A DNA stretch of 64,000 nucleotides. It comes from Candidatus Defluviilinea proxima. Lineage in GTDB: Bacteria; Chloroflexota; Anaerolineae; Anaerolineales; Villigracilaceae. Of the stretch, positions 60,068-64,000 are shown one piece after another. The DNA lies in contig JADKIW010000001.1 of assembly GCA_016721115.1 (NCBI GenBank), positions 4,045,501-4,109,500 on the forward strand. The letters are read 5' to 3'. Every line of letters begins with the position of its first letter. The stretch's first letter is position 1. A program made the translations under genes and the position numbers. The notes beneath the pieces are model-generated. The model ran no database searches. It saw only the letters and a program-made list of their open reading frames with translations, and was not told the origin of the DNA.

Positions 60068-61183
60068 ATGGAAACTACTAAAAAGAAATTTAGCCTTAAG
60101 CGTATTGGCACTGTGGGACTTGTCATTTACATCGTGTTTCTTATTGGCCCAATCGCAGGTCTTGACTTCCCTGCAATTTTTGCCGCGATCAAAGCAAACC
60201 CACTACAACTTGTACAATTCTTAATCATCGGGATTTCCAATGGGGCCATCATCGCCATCATCGCATTGGGCTACACCATGGTATACGGTATTGTCGAGTT
60301 AATTAACTTCGCCCATGGTGACGTATATATGATCGGCGTTTTCACATCGTTGACAGTGTTATCTCTGACCGGAACATTGGACAGTAAAGACCCCGGTACG
60401 ATCATCCTTGGACTTATTCTGGCTCTCATCATTGCAGTCGCCGTTTGTGCAGCTCTCAATGCCACAATTGAACGTCTCGCGTATAAACCGTTACGGAACG
60501 CCCCGCGTCTTGCTCCATTGATCTCAGCGATCGGTATGTCCTTCATTATTGAGAACATCGGCCTCATGTGGGCGGCTCAAGCCTGGCTTGTACCTTCCTT
60601 TGGCACAACAGGTGGCGCTTCGCAAAAAGTTTTCCCTGACTTGCTTGGCACACTGTTCGCCAGCCTTGGCTTGGACGTCAACCTGTTAGCATCATCTGGT
60701 CTTGCTTTACGATTTACCATCAAGGATTTATTGGTTATTATTTTAGCGTCGTCACTCATGATTGGTCTGCGTCTATTCGTTCAGCATACACGACTGGGAA
60801 AAGCCATGCGCGCTACAGCGCAAAACCGCGATGCGGCCAAGATGCTTGGTATTGATATTGACTGGGTAATCACGGCCACATTCTTGATCGGTGGAGGCTT
60901 GGCAGGGGCAGCCGGGTTAATGGCTGGTCTTTACAACAACACCGCCTGGTGGTTCATGGGCTTCCGCGCCGGCTTGCAGTCCTTTACTGCAGCCGTTTTG
61001 GGAGGCATCGGCAATATCACAGGTGCCATGCTCGGTGGGTTCCTGATCGGTTTGCTGGCATCCTTTAGTGATGGATATCTCAACGCCCGGTGGACAAATG
61101 CCTGGGTGTTTGCAATTCTCGTTTTGATCCTGCTCTTCCGCCCCACAGGCTTGTTGGGCGAACAGACAGGTCAGAAGGTTTAG
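60068..61183 (+). CDS. livH: Branched-chain amino acid ABC transporter permease LivH
   Basis: A 371-residue integral membrane permease with about eight helices. Family marks: ALGYTMVYGIVELINFAHGD, RLAPLISAIGMSFIIENIGL, LGKAMRATAQNRDAAKMLGI (the ATPase-contact EAA-like loop) and VLGGIGNITGAMLGGFLIGL. It pairs with LivM. The ATG at 60068 gives an N-terminus with one helix preceding the usual first one. Nine bases separate it from livM. Confidence 0.92.
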   Translation: METTKKKFSLKRIGTVGLVIYIVFLIGPIAGLDFPAIFAAIKANPLQLVQFLIIGISNGAIIAIIALGYTMVYGIVELINFAHGDVYMIGVFTSLTVLSLTGTLDSKDPGTIILGLILALIIAVAVCAALNATIERLAYKPLRNAPRLAPLISAIGMSFIIENIGLMWAAQAWLVPSFGTTGGASQKVFPDLLGTLFASLGLDVNLLASSGLALRFTIKDLLVIILASSLMIGLRLFVQHTRLGKAMRATAQNRDAAKMLGIDIDWVITATFLIGGGLAGAAGLMAGLYNNTAWWFMGFRAGLQSFTAAVLGGIGNITGAMLGGFLIGLLASFSDGYLNARWTNAWVFAILVLILLFRPTGLLGEQTGQKV

Positions 61184-61191
61184 GTGATCCC

Positions 61192-62742
61192 ATGGAAAAC
61201 ATAAAATCTGGAATCACTTTCGGCATTATTGGTGGATTGTTGACCTTCCTTTTCGGAGGCTGGTCAGTGGCAGTGTTGGGCTTGTTCATGGGTACAGGCT
61301 TGGGCCTTCTCCTGAATAGCAGATTTGAGCGGACTACCGTTCAAGACATTGCCAAAAAGGCTCTGCCTACGGCCCTTACTGCAGGTGGAGTTCTGGTCCT
61401 TTTCAGCCTGATTCAAAACTATGTCATTCAGCACGCCATTGGAAAAATGCCCGAAGACATCGATTTTGTTTTGGTCACTAATATTCTTGGGTTCATACTA
61501 ACCGTATTGCTAACCACAGCGACCGCATCATTCCGCGGTCTTTCAGAAGAGAAGGAACAAAGAGCCAAACTCATTTTGCTTGCTCTGATTGTTATCTCCT
61601 TCCCATTTATAGATCAATTCACAGCCTTGCGCTGGACTGCTCAAATTATTTTCGCCTTGATCTTCGTAATACTTGGTCTGGGCTTGAATATTGTAGTCGG
61701 CTATGCAGGGCTTCTTGACCTTGGATATGCAGCGTTCTTCGCCATTGGTGCTTACACCACAGGTATCCTGTCATCGCCAGTGCATGGCATCGAGATGAAT
61801 TTCTGGCTGGTGATCTGGATCGCCGCAGCCATGGCGGCAGTTTGGGGGCTGATGCTTGGTGCGCCTACGCTACCATTACGAGGCGATTACCTTGCCATTG
61901 TTACATTAGGCTTCGGCGAAATTGTACCGGTGCTTTTCAAAAACTTGATCGATGTGACAATTAAAGAACCGTTTACATGCTGGATACTGCCTCTGTTCCG
62001 CATCCAAACTGCATGCATTACGCTGGTCGATCACGAAGACCTCACCTTTGGAGAAAAAGGGATTAGCCCCATCGGGCGTCCATCCTTGCCGTTCATTGGC
62101 GAGTTTGAATCAAGCAACCCGATTACCTGGTACTTCCTCATCATTGCGATCATCTTGCTTTCCGTCTTCCTGATCAATCGCCTGCGTGAAAGCCGACTTG
62201 GGCGCGCTTGGATGGCGATCCGTGAAGACGAGCTCGCCGCCGCACAAATGGGAATCAACCCTGTTGCGACCAAGCTCATGGCCTTTGCCATGGGAGCTAC
62301 CTTCTCTGGTTTTGCAGGCGCGTTTTATGCCGCTTATATTCGCGGTATCTTCCCCAGTGTGTTCGACTTCAGCACATCCATCATCATCTTGTGCGTTGTG
62401 ATCTTGGGCGGCCTCGGAAACATCAATGGTGTGATCGTAGGTGGCCTCGCACTCATGACTGCAGATCGTCTCTTCCTACCAGCGTTGAAGGATTTCCTTT
62501 CGGCACTTCTCACAAATTCGATCCTGCCCACCATCTCCAATCCCAGCGTGCAGTTAGCAGTAAAAGATAACGCAAACCCGATCTTGTACAGATTTTTGTT
62601 ATTTGGGTTGACGTTGGTTATCATGATGAGAGTTCGCCCAGAAGGTTTGCTTCCCAACGCGCAGGTCCGCCAGGAAATGCATGCAGTGGAAGAAACGCCT
62701 CTCGAAGAAGCGACCAAATCAAAGTCCGCAAAGAAGCGCTAA
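61192..62742 (+). CDS. livM: Branched-chain amino acid ABC transporter permease LivM, N-terminally extended
   Basis: A 516-residue permease. The LivM core from about residue 155 shows LGLNIVVGYAGLLDLGYAAF, GDYLAIVTLGFGEIVPVLFK, GRAWMAIREDELAAAQMGIN and VVILGGLGNINGVIVGG. The first ~150 residues add about four to five hydrophobic segments (from FGIIGGLLTFLFGGWSVAVLG on), longer than most LivM proteins; the C-terminus has a charged tail ending KSKSAKKR. An insert of about 35 residues (FTCWILPLFRIQTACITLVD) lies in the central loop. ATG 61192 (MENIKSGITFG) is chosen because upstream codons overlap livH. Confidence 0.88.
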   Translation: MENIKSGITFGIIGGLLTFLFGGWSVAVLGLFMGTGLGLLLNSRFERTTVQDIAKKALPTALTAGGVLVLFSLIQNYVIQHAIGKMPEDIDFVLVTNILGFILTVLLTTATASFRGLSEEKEQRAKLILLALIVISFPFIDQFTALRWTAQIIFALIFVILGLGLNIVVGYAGLLDLGYAAFFAIGAYTTGILSSPVHGIEMNFWLVIWIAAAMAAVWGLMLGAPTLPLRGDYLAIVTLGFGEIVPVLFKNLIDVTIKEPFTCWILPLFRIQTACITLVDHEDLTFGEKGISPIGRPSLPFIGEFESSNPITWYFLIIAIILLSVFLINRLRESRLGRAWMAIREDELAAAQMGINPVATKLMAFAMGATFSGFAGAFYAAYIRGIFPSVFDFSTSIIILCVVILGGLGNINGVIVGGLALMTADRLFLPALKDFLSALLTNSILPTISNPSVQLAVKDNANPILYRFLLFGLTLVIMMRVRPEGLLPNAQVRQEMHAVEETPLEEATKSKSAKKR

Positions 62743-62752
62743 GAGGCACCCT

Positions 62753-63529
62753 ATGAATCTCTTTGAAGCTAAAAAAGTCACAAAAATGTTCGGTGGTCTG
62801 ACTGCCGTCAACAATGTCGATTTCACCCTTGAAAAAGGAATGATCGCTGGTTTGATCGGCCCTAACGGTGCCGGGAAGACAACGTTCTTCAACGGCATTA
62901 CCGGCATCTACCAGATCTCTAGCGGTTCAATGTTTTTTGATGGTCACGATATTACATCGCTCAAGCCATTTCAGATCACGGCACTAGGCATTGCACGCAC
63001 ATTCCAAAATATTCGCTTGTCTGCCAATATGAGCGCCATCGAAAATGTATTAGTGGGCCAACATGTGCGTTTGAAGTCGAACTTGATCGGGCAGGTTCTG
63101 CGCGACGCGAAAACCCGTAAAGAAGAAGCCGATGCCCGTGCAAAAGCGCTGGACATGCTTGAATTTGTGGGTCTCAAACGTACTGACGCAGAAGTGACTG
63201 CCAAGAATTTGCCGTATGGCCTCCAGCGCCGCCTCGAGATCGCCCGAGCGCTTGCTACTGAACCCAAACTGTTACTTCTCGATGAGCCCACCGCAGGCAT
63301 GAATCCCAACGAGACTCTTGACCTGACGAATTTCATACAACGCCTGCGCAAGGAACTGGGACTCAGCATTCTGTTGATCGAACACCACATGCGCGTGGTC
63401 ATGGGACTTTCTGATCGTGTTTCCGTGTTGGATTACGGAGAGAAGATCGCAGAAGGCGACCCAGCCGATGTGCAAAAAAATCAACGTGTGATCGAAGCCT
63501 ATCTCGGCAAAGGCACAGTGACCAAGTAA
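62753..63529 (+). CDS. livG: Branched-chain amino acid ABC transporter ATP-binding protein LivG
   Basis: A 258-residue ATPase: Walker A GPNGAGKT, the LivG-type IARTFQNIRLSANMSAIENV, an atypical signature NLPYGLQRRLEIARAL (the LPYGxQRRLEIARAL form usual for LivG), Walker B LLLLDEPTAGMNPNET, and LLIEHHMRVVMGLSDRVSVL. ATG 62753 lies ten bases after livM. It forms the cytosolic motor with LivF. Confidence 0.94.
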   Translation: MNLFEAKKVTKMFGGLTAVNNVDFTLEKGMIAGLIGPNGAGKTTFFNGITGIYQISSGSMFFDGHDITSLKPFQITALGIARTFQNIRLSANMSAIENVLVGQHVRLKSNLIGQVLRDAKTRKEEADARAKALDMLEFVGLKRTDAEVTAKNLPYGLQRRLEIARALATEPKLLLLDEPTAGMNPNETLDLTNFIQRLRKELGLSILLIEHHMRVVMGLSDRVSVLDYGEKIAEGDPADVQKNQRVIEAYLGKGTVTK

Positions 63530-63546
63530 AGACAGGATATAAAACT

Positions 63547-64000
63547 ATGCTTGAACTTAAAGATGTCCACACCTACTACGGCAATATCCATGCCTTGAAA
63601 GGGATTTCGCTCACCGTGAATCAGGGCGAGATCGTCACGTTGATCGGCTCCAATGGCGCAGGCAAAAGCACCACACTCCGCACCATTCAGGGAATCAATA
63701 AGCCACGCTCTGGTTCGATCATTCTTGAGGGCGAAGCGCTTGAAAAATTGCCCCCGCACGAGATTGCTTTCCGCGGTGTGGCACAAAGCCCCGAAGGACG
63801 TATGATCTTCCCGCGCATGACCGTGCTGGAAAATCTTGAAATGGGTGCGTATGCGCGCAAAAGCAAGGAAGGTTTCAACGACGATATTGATCGCGTGTTC
63901 AACCTGTTTCCCCGTCTAAAAGAACGTGTGAATCAAAAAGGCGGCACGCTCTCCGGTGGTGAACAACAAATGCTCGCCATGGGTCGCGCTCTTATGGCAC
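63547..64000 (+). CDS. livF: Branched-chain amino acid ABC transporter ATP-binding protein LivF (cut by window end)
   Basis: About 151 codons are visible. Start MLELKDVHTYYGNIHALKGI, Walker A GSNGAGKS, the LivF-type GVAQSPEGRMIFPRMTVLEN and signature GGTLSGGEQQMLAMGRALMA. The Walker B and C-terminal part lie beyond the window. Seventeen bases after livG, last known gene of the liv operon here. Confidence 0.94.
   Translation, partial: MLELKDVHTYYGNIHALKGISLTVNQGEIVTLIGSNGAGKSTTLRTIQGINKPRSGSIILEGEALEKLPPHEIAFRGVAQSPEGRMIFPRMTVLENLEMGAYARKSKEGFNDDIDRVFNLFPRLKERVNQKGGTLSGGEQQMLAMGRALMA

Overview
The window reads as a single bacterial chromosome segment of moderate GC content, most likely from the Chloroflexota (class Anaerolineae or a close relative). 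Pointers are: cohesin-like and DUF11-type secreted proteins with PT-rich linkers, a giant LPXTG/sortase surface protein, GatCAB plus an AspRS carrying the non-discriminating His31 signature, TtuA/TtuB tRNA thiolation genes and a LIV-type transporter. This placement is inferred from gene content and not from a marker phylogeny. No rRNA, tRNA, CRISPR array, intact transposase or origin was seen.

Layout. 1-4.3 kb: end of smc, rnc, an aldo/keto reductase and small membrane proteins. 4.3-11.8 kb: an aspS-gatCAB translation locus, with a MazF-type toxin gene, a tyrosine phosphatase and an SRPBCC protein between its genes. aspS is preceded by what looks like a complete ribosome-mediated attenuator: an almost leaderless 26-codon peptide containing an uninterrupted run of Asn and Asp codons, a terminator and a possible antiterminator. 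11.8-20.8 kb: an accessory stretch between gatB and asnS holding a TPR/GreA-C-like/PIN-like protein (frameshifted near its end), a cohesin-type secreted protein and two lipoproteins. Short copies of the gatB 3' end and of the asnS upstream sequence recur between these cargo genes. 20.9-22.2 kb: asnS.

22.3-35.6 kb, mostly minus strand: a 2455-residue surface protein carrying LPKTG directly before its own C-terminal sortase domain; an operon of three phage-tail-collar proteins with DUF6916, GNAT and Tat-exported proteins; a GH25-LysM lysozyme without signal peptide; and a flavin amine oxidase. 35.7-37.8 kb: an Ada-like regulator/methyltransferase and a DMT permease. 37.8-41.7 kb: a two-gene operon encoding a TIR-Maf-PfkB-Maf fusion and a separate PfkB-family kinase, translationally coupled. 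I know of no described system with this make-up; it is the best candidate here for an undescribed nucleotide-based conflict or defence system.

41.7-58.5 kb is ordinary core and envelope biology: an ABC exporter with a thioredoxin-fold protein, a YcaQ-like glycosylase, a queuosine-precursor transporter, ttuB-ttuA, a leaderless GT4 glycosyltransferase with yraN and miaA, an acyl-CoA ligase, ftsH, exonuclease III, a receiver protein, LysM/M23 and cyclic-nucleotide-binding proteins. 58.7-64 kb is the liv operon (binding protein, two permeases, two ATPases), cut at the window end. Three genes (11993-15768, 36833-37764, 55697-56082) each carry what looks like a one-base deletion, two of them in or next to a short homopolymer. 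Uncorrected sequencing indels are therefore a serious alternative to real gene decay.
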